Shown here: piece after piece, positions 1 through 6,874 of the stretch
Layout: every line of letters starts with the position of its first letter
How positions within the stretch are numbered: position 1 is the stretch's first letter
NCBI GenBank assembly: GCA_955652715.1
Contig: CATPBS010000063.1
Span: 1-9,539, forward strand
Direction of reading: 5' to 3'
From: an uncultured Candidatus Udaeobacter sp.
Lineage (GTDB): Bacteria; Verrucomicrobiota; Verrucomicrobiia; Chthoniobacterales; UBA10450
DNA length: 9,539 nt
Notes under the pieces: model-generated
The model's database searches: none
What the model was told of the DNA's origin: nothing
What the model saw: only the letters and a program-made list of their open reading frames with translations
Translations under genes and position numbers: made by a program

Positions 1-350
1 CAGATCGGCCTGGGCGAATCGCAGTAAACGAAATTCTAATCGCCAATGCAGCCGTCGCTGCAATTATTCGCGAAGGCGCCACGCAAAAACTCCAGGATGT
101 GATCGTATCGGGCAAAGCACAAGGGATGCAGTTCATGGACGACGCTATCTTGGCGCTGCTCGAAAAAGGCATTGTCTCCCCGCACGAAGCGTTCATGAAA
201 GCGATCGACAAAAACCGCTTCAAACCGTTCCTCTCACCAGAGGAAGAAGCGCTCGCCAACGCGGCCGGTTCCGTCCCGGACGACGAAAAACGGCTTCCGG
301 GCAATTTTGTGAAACCGGTCGTCAGTCGGGCGCGGCTGGGAACGCGATGA
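1..350 (+). CDS. pilT: Type IV pilus twitching-motility ATPase, PilT family (3' end only)
   Basis: Only the last ~115 codons are present. The frame starts at base 3 and is open from the window edge to a TGA at 348-350, so the gene begins outside. The visible protein begins with GRIAVNEILIANAAV, followed by IIREG and then SGKAQGMQFMDDAILALLEKG. This matches the C-terminal part of PilT-family secretion ATPases, where GR(V/I)A..EIL, LIREG and GM.TMD..L..L...G follow the Walker and His-box core. PilT forms a cytoplasmic hexamer that powers pilus retraction for twitching motility and DNA uptake. About 40 residues follow the conserved helices, ending in a basic tail. The Walker A, Walker B and His box lie outside the window, so intactness cannot be judged, and a PilU-like paralogue is possible. 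It converges on the dehydrogenase gene with a 149-bp gap. Confidence 0.85.
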   Translation, partial: DRPGRIAVNEILIANAAVAAIIREGATQKLQDVIVSGKAQGMQFMDDAILALLEKGIVSPHEAFMKAIDKNRFKPFLSPEEEALANAAGSVPDDEKRLPGNFVKPVVSRARLGTR

Positions 351-499
351 AAGATTGACGTTCACCAGTCCCGCCTTTAAAAGGTGAGCGATCGAGCGGA
401 GCTGAAGAGGGCGAAGGCACAAGTAGTCGTCCAGAAGGAGGAAATCGGTAGGACGACAAGCGTGGTGATCAGCCGCCTCTGAACCCGGCCTGCGTAACA
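351..499. other. Convergent intergenic gap between pilT and the dehydrogenase
   Basis: This 149-bp gap separates the 3' ends of two converging genes, so it should hold terminators but no promoters for them. I see no classical terminator with a T-run on either strand. The only clear structure is the hairpin at 426-457, listed separately. A minus-strand reading frame crosses the gap but is judged not to be a gene. Confidence 0.6.
426..457. terminator. Possible weak hairpin between convergent genes
   Basis: GTCGTCC (426-432) is exactly complementary to GGACGAC (451-457), giving a 7-bp GC-rich stem with an 18-nt loop. No T-run follows on either strand. It could be a factor-dependent or bidirectional end signal for pilT and the dehydrogenase, or it could be chance. 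Its position between two converging 3' ends is the main argument for it. Confidence 0.25.
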
Positions 500-1495
500 T
501 CATTCCGCACCCATCACCAGCACCGCGGTAGCCTTCAGTTCGCCGGTGCGAAATCGGTCCAGTGCAGTATTGGCTTGTTCCAACGAAAATGTTTCTGTCC
601 TCGTTTGCACCGGAACGCGTGGCGCGATCTCAAAAAATTCGTCGCCGTCGCGTCGGGTCAGGTTTGCCACTGAAGTGATGACTCGTTCTTCCCAAAGATC
701 GGCATAGGGAAATGAAGGGATGTCACTCATGTGAATCCCGCCGCAAACCACGATGCCGCCCTTGGCGAGGGCGCGCAGCGCGGCGGGCACAAGCGCGCCC
801 ACTGAAGCAAAGATGATCGCGGCATCGAGTTTTTCCGGCGGCATCTCGTCGGAACCGCCCGCCCAGGCCGCGCCCAGCTTCTTTGCGGCTTGCTGCATTG
901 CGATGTCGCCGGGCCGCGTAAACACAAAGAGGTCACGCCCTTCATAAAGCGCAATCTGCGCGATCAAGTGCGCGGCGTTGCCAAAGCCGTAAATGCCAAG
1001 GCGTCGCGCGCCTCCCGTCTTCCGATAAGAACGATAACCAATCAGCCCCGCGCAAAGCAGTGGCGCAACTGCGACATCATTGTAGCGATCGGGCAGATGA
1101 AAACAGAATCGTGCATCGGCGACGGTAAATTCGGCGTAACCGCCGTCGATGGTGTAGCCGGTGAAAAGGGCGTGATCGCAGAGATTCTCGCGGTTCGATT
1201 GACAATAGACACATTCGCCGTCTGTCCAGCCAAGCCAAGGAATACCAACCCGGTCTCCAATCTTGAATTTCGACTCTGCTTCCTCACCAATGTCTTCCAC
1301 GCGGCCAACAATCTGATGACCCGGAATGAGCGGCAGCTTCGGATTCGGCAATTCGCCATCGACCACGTGAAGATCAGTGCGGCAAACAGCGCACGCACTG
1401 ACGCGCACGAGCAATTGTCCCCTCCCCGGCTTTGGCCTTGGCACATCGCGCAGCTGTAAGGATTGCCCGGACTTATCGAGAACCATCGCGCGCAT
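500..1495 (-). CDS. Zinc-dependent alcohol dehydrogenase family protein (MDR superfamily)
   Basis: This 331-residue protein is a medium-chain dehydrogenase/reductase predicted to interconvert an alcohol and aldehyde with NAD(P)(H) in the cytoplasm; the substrate is unknown. Catalytic zinc ligands are visible as Cys38 (in CAVCRTDLH), His60 (in PGHQIVG) and Cys148 (in APLLCAG). The structural-zinc lobe reads DGECVYCQSNRENLC, with Cys95, Cys98 and Cys106; the expected first Cys is Asp92. The Rossmann loop is GFGNAA at 170-175. Length and motifs such as GWTDGEC, FTGYTIDGGYAEF and FTRPGD fit the uncharacterised subgroup I know as 'zinc-binding alcohol dehydrogenase family protein' (TIGR02822-like), typically ~330 residues. 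ATG at 1493-1495 gives the family's usual N-terminus (MRAMVL); a second ATG lies three codons in. No Shine-Dalgarno is seen. It lies 168 bp downstream of the pump gene across a palindrome, so co-transcription is doubtful. Confidence 0.93.
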   Translation of the reverse strand: MRAMVLDKSGQSLQLRDVPRPKPGRGQLLVRVSACAVCRTDLHVVDGELPNPKLPLIPGHQIVGRVEDIGEEAESKFKIGDRVGIPWLGWTDGECVYCQSNRENLCDHALFTGYTIDGGYAEFTVADARFCFHLPDRYNDVAVAPLLCAGLIGYRSYRKTGGARRLGIYGFGNAAHLIAQIALYEGRDLFVFTRPGDIAMQQAAKKLGAAWAGGSDEMPPEKLDAAIIFASVGALVPAALRALAKGGIVVCGGIHMSDIPSFPYADLWEERVITSVANLTRRDGDEFFEIAPRVPVQTRTETFSLEQANTALDRFRTGELKATAVLVMGAE

Positions 1496-1512
1496 GTCAG
1501 TAATATAAACAA

Positions 1513-1535
1513 CGAGTCTTCAAGTACGAAGCTCG
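1513..1535. repeat. Small hairpin upstream of the dehydrogenase start
   Basis: CGAG (1513-1516) plus CTTC (1518-1521) pairs with GAAG (1528-1531) plus CTCG (1532-1535), leaving a one-base bulge at 1517 and a 6-nt loop. The arm nearest the gene begins 18 bp from the dehydrogenase start codon, so it could be an operator half-site pair or part of the mRNA leader. On the minus strand TATATT (1502-1507) lies between it and the ATG and resembles a -10 box, but I see no convincing -35 partner. Function is inference only. Confidence 0.3.
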
Positions 1536-1563
1536 AACACTGACGAAATCCCGAATCGCCATG

Positions 1564-1652
1564 CTGCTGTACTGTCCGCTGTCCTCGGCGGATGATTGTA
1601 ATAACTGGAACTTCTGCGCTGAGGACAGCGCGCACTACAGCAGTTACAGCAG
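1564..1652. repeat. Imperfect palindromic element downstream of the pump gene
   Basis: The left arm 1564-1590 and right arm 1617-1643 are inverted copies. Eight pairs (CTGCTGTA with TACAGCAG) are followed by a 5x5 internal loop, ten perfect pairs (CGCTGTCCTC with GAGGACAGCG), one G-T pair and three more pairs. The apical loop is 26 nt. The outer TACAGCAG is repeated directly at 1645-1652. It starts 11 bp after the pump stop codon, with no T-run, so it is not a standard terminator. A two-part stem like this is typical of REP/BIME- or MITE-like intergenic palindromes, which can stabilise upstream mRNA or be spread by a transposase elsewhere. Whether it recurs in the genome cannot be seen here. 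Confidence 0.6.
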
Positions 1653-1663
1653 GAAGAAGATGA

Positions 1664-4600
1664 TCACCGGACGCCAGCTGGGGCTGGCTGAATTTGACCA
1701 TCGGCTGCGCCCGGCGCGGGTTCGCCTTCATGATGCGTATGGGCGCTGCGCAAAAAGGGCACCTTATCGAGCACGTGCTCTTGAAACCATTCCAGCCAGA
1801 GATAAATCACGGGCGTAACAAACAGTGTGATCAACTGTGAAAAAATGAGGCCACCCACTATGACAAGCCCAAGTGGACGGCGCGCCGAGGCGTCATGGCC
1901 GAACCCGAGCGCGAGAGGCACAGCGCCCATCAACGCGGCGAAAGTCGTCATCATGATTGGTCGGAAACGCTCGAGACTGGCTTCGTGAATGGCTTCCCGC
2001 AGACCCAGTCCTTCGTCGATTCGTTTCAGCGCGAAATCGACGACCAGAATTCCGTTCTTCTTAACGATGCCCAATAACAAGAATAAGCCGATAACGCTGT
2101 AGAGAGATAACACCGAACCAAAGGCCCAGAGTGTGAACAAGCCACCAACGACTGCCGGCACAATCGCTGGGAAAAGCACCGTGATGGGATGGACATAACT
2201 TTCGTAAAGGATTCCCAGAATCACATACATAACAAAAATCGCGGCGAGGAGCAGGAGCGGTAGTGATTGGAACAGTTGGCGAAAAACAAGCGCTTCACCT
2301 TGAAAGGTGGCTTGCACACTGGGAATTTGTTGATGCACCTGAGCAAAGCTGTCTTCGATAAATCTCGTAGCGTCACCGATGGCTACATTTGGCAACAGGT
2401 TAAAGTTAATGGTCACGCTTGTGAACTGATTGAAGTGATTGACCGCCTGCGGCCCCACGACCTGGCTTGTGGAAGTGACAGCGCGCAAGGGCACCAGGTT
2501 GGATGCATTACCGGTGGTTGTTGCGATCGTTCCGCCACTTGCTCCACCGGAGCTGAAGTTGCCGCCCGCATTCTTGCGGACGTAAAGATCGTTAAGATCG
2601 GATGGGTGTTCGCGTTCTTTGTCTCTTACCTCAAGGATAACCTGGTATTGATCGTCGGGTTGTTTGATCAGATAGACGTAGTTCTGAGAGTAAGCCGTTC
2701 GCAACAAGCTTTCCACTGCCGAAGTGGAAACCCCGTAGGAAGCGGCGCGTTGACGGTCCACGTCGACGGTCAGGTTTGGCGTGTTATTGTAATAGTCAGA
2801 GCGCACAGAAGCGAAACCCTTGAAATTCTTCAGCTTTGCCATTAGCTGATCTGCCGCGGCGTAAACTTCATCCGGAACAATGCCGTCCAGCGTATAAGCA
2901 TATTGTCCCTGTGTCTGGTTGGTCACGCCGACATTTATTTGCAGCACGGGATTCGGCTGCAAAATGCCAGCGATACCGGGGATGGAACTGATCGATTTCT
3001 GCAATTGCGGAATACACTGCTCAATCGGCGGGCGTTGGTTTGCTGGTTTAAGAAAGCCAAAAATCAATCCCTGTGAGGACGAACTGCGGGATGCGAAACC
3101 TGCCAGTGTGAAAAACTGGGCGATGTTTGGATCGTCCTTCAATTTTTGATTGACCTGCTGCTGGTAAGCCCGCATCTGCGCGGGCGAAGAACCTTCCTGC
3201 GCGATGAAAACTCCCCTGATGAAACCGCTGTCTCCCGGCGGCAGCAACGTGAATGGCAGATGAGTAAAAAAGAACCAGAGTCCCAGAATGCACGCGAGAA
3301 GGATCGGCACCGTAAGCCATGCGCGATCCAGAAATTTATCGAGCAGCCGGCCATAGCCGGCAATAACACGGTTAATAAAGTCTGTCGTGTATCGTTCCAT
3401 CCATGCGCGCTTGTGTCCGGCTCGGCGTTCACCAAGAATGCGCGCACACATCAAGGGTGTGAGCGTTAACGAAACGAGGCCCGAGGCCAGGATCGCAACA
3501 ATGATCGTGACAGAAAATTCGCGGAAAATGCGGCCCAGCAAACCCGGCAAAAACACGAGTGGAATAAAAACCGCAGCTAAGGACAGGGTCATTGACAAGA
3601 TGGTGAACGAAATCTCGCCCGCGCTGTTATAAGCCGCCTTTAAGATGGATTCGCCGTGCTCCGCGCGTCGCACAACATTTTCCAAAAACACGACGGCATC
3701 ATCGACTAGGAAGCCGATTGCCAATGTCAACGCCATCAGGGTCAAGTTGTTGATGGAAAAGTTGAGCATGTACATGATTGCCGCCGTAAGCAGGAGAGAC
3801 AACGGCAGTGCAACCGCCGGAATAAGCGTATCCGTAGCCCGGCCGAGAAAGACGTAGATGACCATGACCACGAGCACAAAGGCGATCATGAGCGTCCATT
3901 GCACATCATGAACCGAATCAACGATGCTCTGGGAACGATCGAAGACCGGCACTAATTGGATGGATCCTGGCAGGCTTGCGCGTAGCTCCGGAAAGAGCGC
4001 CTTGACCGAATTCGCCACCTCAACTGCGTTGGCGCCAGCCTGCCGCGAGACCGCCAGCACAACGACCGATCCTGGAGGATTAAAACCGCGCATCCAGAAC
4101 GTGCGTGAGAGACGCTCATCCTGCACGCTATCGCGGACTTCAGCTACATCGCGAAGATAAACCGGTAAGCCATCCTGGTTCCGAGCGACAATCAAGCGGC
4201 GATATCCCTCTGCCTGATCGATTTGGCCGTTCGGCAAAAGGACGAACGTGCGGTGCGGCCCGTCAAATTGCCCGGCGCCAGAATAGACCGTCCCTGCTTT
4301 AATGGCGCTGGCGAGATCATCCATCGTCAATCCGCGCGACGCGAGCGCTGCTGGGTCGGCTTTAATTCGAATTGCAGCTTGAACACCGTAGATGTTTACC
4401 TGTGATACGCCTGCAAGGATCGCGATACGCTGCGCTACTGCAGTGTTGGCGTATTTGTAGAGGTCGCCATCGGTCAGCGTATCGGAGAGTAAACCAAGCA
4501 GGTAAACGGCCTGATCGTTTGGATTTGTCTTAGTGAAGGTCGGTGGGCTAGGCAGATCGAGTGGTAACTTGCCAGTCGCGCGTTGGATCGCCGCCTGCAC

Positions 4601-5053
4601 GTCAGTAGCCGCGTCCACGATACTCTTGCTAAGAACAAACTGGAGCGTGAACTGCGTGTTACTCTGCGTGCTGGTGCTGGTAATTATGTCGAGCCCGGGA
4701 ATTTGTAAAAATTGTTTCTCCAGCGGCGTAGCGATGTTGTTCGCCATGGTAGTTGGATTTGCTCCGGGATAGGAGCAGGTGACCTGGATAACTGGATAAT
4801 CAACCGCCGGCAGATCGTTCACTGCCAGCTTGTTATAGGTGGCGATCCCTGCTACAATCACCGACAACGTTAGCAAGACGGTCATCACCGGCCGGCGAAT
4901 GAATGGTCCGGAAAGCCCTGAGCCTGTAACTTGAACTAACTTAGATTCGGGCTGCTTGGACGACGCAGGGCTACGAGTCACTTGCTTAGCTGGGGACAGG
5001 CCGTCCCCTCCAGCTTCCTGGTCCCCTTCTCCGTTGTGTTCTTCTCTGGCCAT
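1664..5053 (-). CDS. Efflux RND transporter permease, HAE1 family (MdtB/MdtC-like)
   Basis: This inner-membrane proton/drug antiporter would drive substrate export through a tripartite pump. With the start chosen here the protein is about 1129 residues. TM1 (about 54-76) follows GPFIRRPVMTVLL, the family's usual N-terminal phrase. Proton-relay residues are visible: Asp451-Asp452 in GFLVDDAVVFLEN, Lys999 in GIVKKNGILVVDFA, and Thr1036 in RFRPIMMTT. Two large periplasmic loops (about 77-388 and 600-930) separate two 6-TM halves. HDASARRPLGLVIVGG and VTPVIYLWLE near the C-terminus resemble MdtB/MdtC more than AcrB. The ATG at 5051-5053 lies 13 bp after the adaptor stop and is preferred; an in-frame TTG at 5087-5089 would add 12 residues and overlap the adaptor gene. 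Oddities are a hydrophilic N-terminal extension of ~50 residues and a Gly/Ser/Thr-rich insert at 829-851. Only one pump gene is present, so a homotrimer is expected, unlike the MdtB-MdtC heterotrimer. Confidence 0.95.
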   Translation of the reverse strand: MAREEHNGEGDQEAGGDGLSPAKQVTRSPASSKQPESKLVQVTGSGLSGPFIRRPVMTVLLTLSVIVAGIATYNKLAVNDLPAVDYPVIQVTCSYPGANPTTMANNIATPLEKQFLQIPGLDIITSTSTQSNTQFTLQFVLSKSIVDAATDVQAAIQRATGKLPLDLPSPPTFTKTNPNDQAVYLLGLLSDTLTDGDLYKYANTAVAQRIAILAGVSQVNIYGVQAAIRIKADPAALASRGLTMDDLASAIKAGTVYSGAGQFDGPHRTFVLLPNGQIDQAEGYRRLIVARNQDGLPVYLRDVAEVRDSVQDERLSRTFWMRGFNPPGSVVVLAVSRQAGANAVEVANSVKALFPELRASLPGSIQLVPVFDRSQSIVDSVHDVQWTLMIAFVLVVMVIYVFLGRATDTLIPAVALPLSLLLTAAIMYMLNFSINNLTLMALTLAIGFLVDDAVVFLENVVRRAEHGESILKAAYNSAGEISFTILSMTLSLAAVFIPLVFLPGLLGRIFREFSVTIIVAILASGLVSLTLTPLMCARILGERRAGHKRAWMERYTTDFINRVIAGYGRLLDKFLDRAWLTVPILLACILGLWFFFTHLPFTLLPPGDSGFIRGVFIAQEGSSPAQMRAYQQQVNQKLKDDPNIAQFFTLAGFASRSSSSQGLIFGFLKPANQRPPIEQCIPQLQKSISSIPGIAGILQPNPVLQINVGVTNQTQGQYAYTLDGIVPDEVYAAADQLMAKLKNFKGFASVRSDYYNNTPNLTVDVDRQRAASYGVSTSAVESLLRTAYSQNYVYLIKQPDDQYQVILEVRDKEREHPSDLNDLYVRKNAGGNFSSGGASGGTIATTTGNASNLVPLRAVTSTSQVVGPQAVNHFNQFTSVTINFNLLPNVAIGDATRFIEDSFAQVHQQIPSVQATFQGEALVFRQLFQSLPLLLLAAIFVMYVILGILYESYVHPITVLFPAIVPAVVGGLFTLWAFGSVLSLYSVIGLFLLLGIVKKNGILVVDFALKRIDEGLGLREAIHEASLERFRPIMMTTFAALMGAVPLALGFGHDASARRPLGLVIVGGLIFSQLITLFVTPVIYLWLEWFQEHVLDKVPFLRSAHTHHEGEPAPGAADGQIQPAPAGVR

Positions 5054-5066
5054 ATCTAACGCGATT

Positions 5067-6269
5067 TTACATCGAGGCCTTAGCAGCAACCTCCCCGCCC
5101 CGGGACGGACCAGAAGGATTGTATGGTTTTGCGTCCACTTTTGTTCCTGGTGCCAGCGCCAATTGGCCAGTTACAACGACCGTCTCTCCTGCGTTGAGGC
5201 CCTCTTCGATCACTTGCATATCACCATCCTGACGTTGACCCGGTTTCACCTGACGCAGGTCGACTGTGTTGTCCGGCTTCAACACAAAAACAAATGGGCC
5301 GCTCTGGCTAATCTGCACCGTCTGCGACGGCACCAAGTTCGCGTCTTTCAGCTTATCCAGAATAAAGCGCACGCGCACAAATTCCGACGGCCAAAAAGCA
5401 TGGTCCGGATTCGGTGTCACCCCGCGCGCTTTCACTGTGCCCGCGCCGGGCTGAACGGCAGTGTCGATAAAATAAAGGTCTCCCGTGCGCGGCGGGGTGC
5501 TGCCGTCTGGTGAACGAGTTTCCACCTTGATGTTTGGGCCACCCAAGTAGCGCCGCACGAGCGGCAGATCGGTCTCGGAGACTGTAAAATCTGTGTAAAT
5601 CGGGTCGAGTCCCTGGATCGTCAACAGTACCGCGCCACCTCCGCCACCGTTGCCGCCGGTCACGATGTTCCCCACATCTACCAGCCGCAATCCGGCCCGG
5701 CCATTGATAGGCGAGCTGATATTACAGTAATCCAGATTCACCTGCGCAGCGGCGACAGCGCCTTCTGCTGTCTTTACCATGGCTTCATCGCTTTTCACTG
5801 TCGCCTGAGCAGTGTCCAAATCTTGTGGCGAGATTACGTTTCTGGCGCGCAATTCCTGCTGTCGTTTGAGTGTGATTTGATCGAGAACCAGTTTCGATTT
5901 TGCCTGGCCCAGCTGACCCTGCGCCTGCTCGAGCGCAGCCTGGTACGGACGCGGATCAATCGTAAAAAGCAGATCACCCTTTTTCACATCCGCGCCATCT
6001 TTAAACTGGCGCGCGATGATCTGCCCGCTAACCTGTGCCTGTACCTGAACTGTTTCGTAGGCTGCGCACGTGCCAATTTCGTCAAGGTAAAGCGGCACGT
6101 CCTTTGTAACTACTTGTGCCACAAGGACCGGTCGCGCCGGTGGTTTGGAGGCTTTAACTTCGGTAATCCTGTGTTCGTAGATCCGATATAGCACAAAGCC
6201 GGCAAGCACGATGAAAAGCAGATACGCCCATCGAGGAATAGCGTGGTTTCTAGCACGAGCGCTTTTCAT
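5067..6269 (-). CDS. Efflux RND transporter periplasmic adaptor subunit (MdtA/AcrA-like)
   Basis: This 400-residue membrane fusion protein links the RND pump to an outer-membrane channel. An N-terminal hydrophobic segment (about 13-30) acts as membrane anchor or signal; I see no lipobox Cys. The first lipoyl half (about 72-106, VQVQAQVSGQIIARQFKDG, KKGDLLFTIDPRPY) is followed by an alpha-helical hairpin (about 107-178) rich in Ala, Gln and Lys. The second lipoyl half (about 179-205, NISSPINGRAGLRLVDVGNIV) leads to beta-barrel and membrane-proximal domains. The DPRPY and SPINGRAG phrases are typical of the MdtA branch. A glycine run (205-212) sits where MdtA relatives have a short loop before (V/L)TI....PIYTDF. 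Its ATG overlaps the marR TGA as ATGA, implying translational coupling, and the pump gene starts 13 bp after its TAA. Confidence 0.95.
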   Translation of the reverse strand: MKSARARNHAIPRWAYLLFIVLAGFVLYRIYEHRITEVKASKPPARPVLVAQVVTKDVPLYLDEIGTCAAYETVQVQAQVSGQIIARQFKDGADVKKGDLLFTIDPRPYQAALEQAQGQLGQAKSKLVLDQITLKRQQELRARNVISPQDLDTAQATVKSDEAMVKTAEGAVAAAQVNLDYCNISSPINGRAGLRLVDVGNIVTGGNGGGGGAVLLTIQGLDPIYTDFTVSETDLPLVRRYLGGPNIKVETRSPDGSTPPRTGDLYFIDTAVQPGAGTVKARGVTPNPDHAFWPSEFVRVRFILDKLKDANLVPSQTVQISQSGPFVFVLKPDNTVDLRQVKPGQRQDGDMQVIEEGLNAGETVVVTGQLALAPGTKVDAKPYNPSGPSRGGEVAAKASM

Positions 6270-6811
6270 TTGAATTTTCTAACAGACCTACTAAGCGCCT
6301 TCTTTGTTGAAATTGAATGCCGACCCCTCGTATGGCCGTCATGGCTGGCATTAATCGGCAGAACGAACCTTCTCCGAAGTTTATCCTTCTTCTCCGCTCT
6401 GTCGCGAATCCGCGCCAGCACCATTATGCAGGTTTGCAGGTCGGCCTGCGGAACGTCGGCGAGCAATTCGTGTCGAAGACCGTCTGCTGCCGTGGTGATC
6501 CGTGCAATCACACGCTGTGCGCGTTGTCCGAGCAGCACCATTTTGCAACGGCGATCGCGTGGCGAACTCTTCCGGGTAATCCAGCCCGCTTTCTCCAACC
6601 GATGTAACAATGTCACCATCGTGGGCTCTTCCACGCCCAGACGCGCTGCGATTTCTGCTTGGGTAAGCGCGTCCTGAGCAAGAGACAGATGCATCAGCGT
6701 CCGCCACTTTGCCTGGCTCAAACCCATGGGCTTGAGACGCTCATCCAGTTTTTGCCGCCATGCACGGGCGGTACCGTGGAGCAATTGGCCAAATGTTTCG
6801 CCATCGGACAT
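6266..6811 (-). CDS. MarR/SlyA-family transcriptional regulator of the efflux operon
   Basis: This 181-residue winged-helix regulator is predicted to bind DNA as a dimer and release it when a small ligand or oxidant is sensed. The N-terminal dimerisation helix (about 5-28) leads to LSQAKWRTLMHLS. The helix-turn-helix is about 50-78 (TQAEIAARLGVEEPTMVTLL, then HRLEKAGWI), and the wing contains SSPRDRRCKMVLL with the conserved Asp86-x-Arg88. The family usually runs ~140-160 residues; the last ~40 here form an extra basic tail (RRRFVLP ... SRSVRKFK). Cys89 in the wing and Cys128 could act in thiol sensing, but that is speculation. ATG at 6809-6811 gives a family-like N-terminus. It is the first gene of the marR-adaptor-pump operon, and the palindrome 13 bp upstream is its likely operator, implying autorepression. 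Confidence 0.93.
   Translation of the reverse strand: MSDGETFGQLLHGTARAWRQKLDERLKPMGLSQAKWRTLMHLSLAQDALTQAEIAARLGVEEPTMVTLLHRLEKAGWITRKSSPRDRRCKMVLLGQRAQRVIARITTAADGLRHELLADVPQADLQTCIMVLARIRDRAEKKDKLRRRFVLPINASHDGHTRGRHSISTKKALSRSVRKFK
6783..6794. promoter_or_regulatory. Possible secondary operator inside the start of marR
   Basis: TTGGCCAA (6785-6792) is a perfect 8-bp palindrome and, with flanks, reads AATTGGCCAAAT. It shares the AATTGG hexamer with the main operator, whose centre is 47 bp away. A second repressor site on the same face of the helix is possible. It lies inside marR coding sequence and may be coincidence. Confidence 0.2.
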
Positions 6812-6823
6812 AACGCCGGATCA

Positions 6824-6847
6824 AATTGGTTAGTATGCTAACCAATT
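6824..6847. promoter_or_regulatory. MarR/SlyA-type operator palindrome
   Basis: AATTGGTTAG (6824-6833) and CTAACCAATT (6838-6847) are perfect inverted copies separated by TATG. The core TTAG-TATG-CTAA differs from the SlyA consensus TTAGCAAGCTAA only in the central spacer. It lies 13-36 bp upstream of the marR start, in the only gap in front of the operon and downstream of the TTGACA hexamer, where a bound repressor would cover the -10 region or transcription start. The symmetry is direct observation; binding by the adjacent MarR protein is inference from the family. Confidence 0.85.
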
Positions 6848-6861
6848 CCAATCTGCCAGCC

Positions 6862-6867
6862 TGTCAA
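6862..6867 (-). promoter_or_regulatory. Candidate -35 box of the marR efflux operon promoter
   Basis: The minus strand reads TTGACA here, a perfect sigma-70-type -35 hexamer, 8 bp past the stop codon of the glycosyltransferase gene. The best -10-like hexamer downstream is TAGCAT within the operator, at a 21-bp spacing that is longer than the usual 16-18. With 17-bp spacing the hexamer is poor. So the promoter position is likely but the -10 box is not settled. Confidence 0.5.
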
Positions 6868-6874
6868 TGCCCGT

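Noticed and set aside
351..380. TTGACG just after pilT as a promoter
   Set aside because: There is no -10 match at normal spacing and no + strand gene downstream before the converging dehydrogenase.
234..503. Minus-strand 89-codon frame whose ATG overlaps the dehydrogenase stop as ATGA
   Set aside because: The overlap looks like coupling, but 117 bp are antisense to the conserved pilT tail in codon-aligned register, where stops are rare. The product (including DFLLLDDYLCLRPLQL) matches no family I know and has a Cys/Arg/Leu mix typical of non-coding reading.
1042..1731. Minus-strand 229-codon frame overlapping the dehydrogenase and the palindrome
   Set aside because: It is a shifted frame over the dehydrogenase gene on the same strand and crosses the intergenic repeat; the composition is not protein-like and the other frame is clearly the gene.
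2267..2845. Plus-strand 192-codon frame
   Set aside because: It is antisense to the well-conserved pump gene and shows no family resemblance.
5054..5089. TTG at 5087-5089 as the pump start
   Set aside because: It would overlap the adaptor gene by 23 bp, has GGGGAGG with no spacer before it, and adds residues not needed by the family; ATG at 5051-5053 is better.
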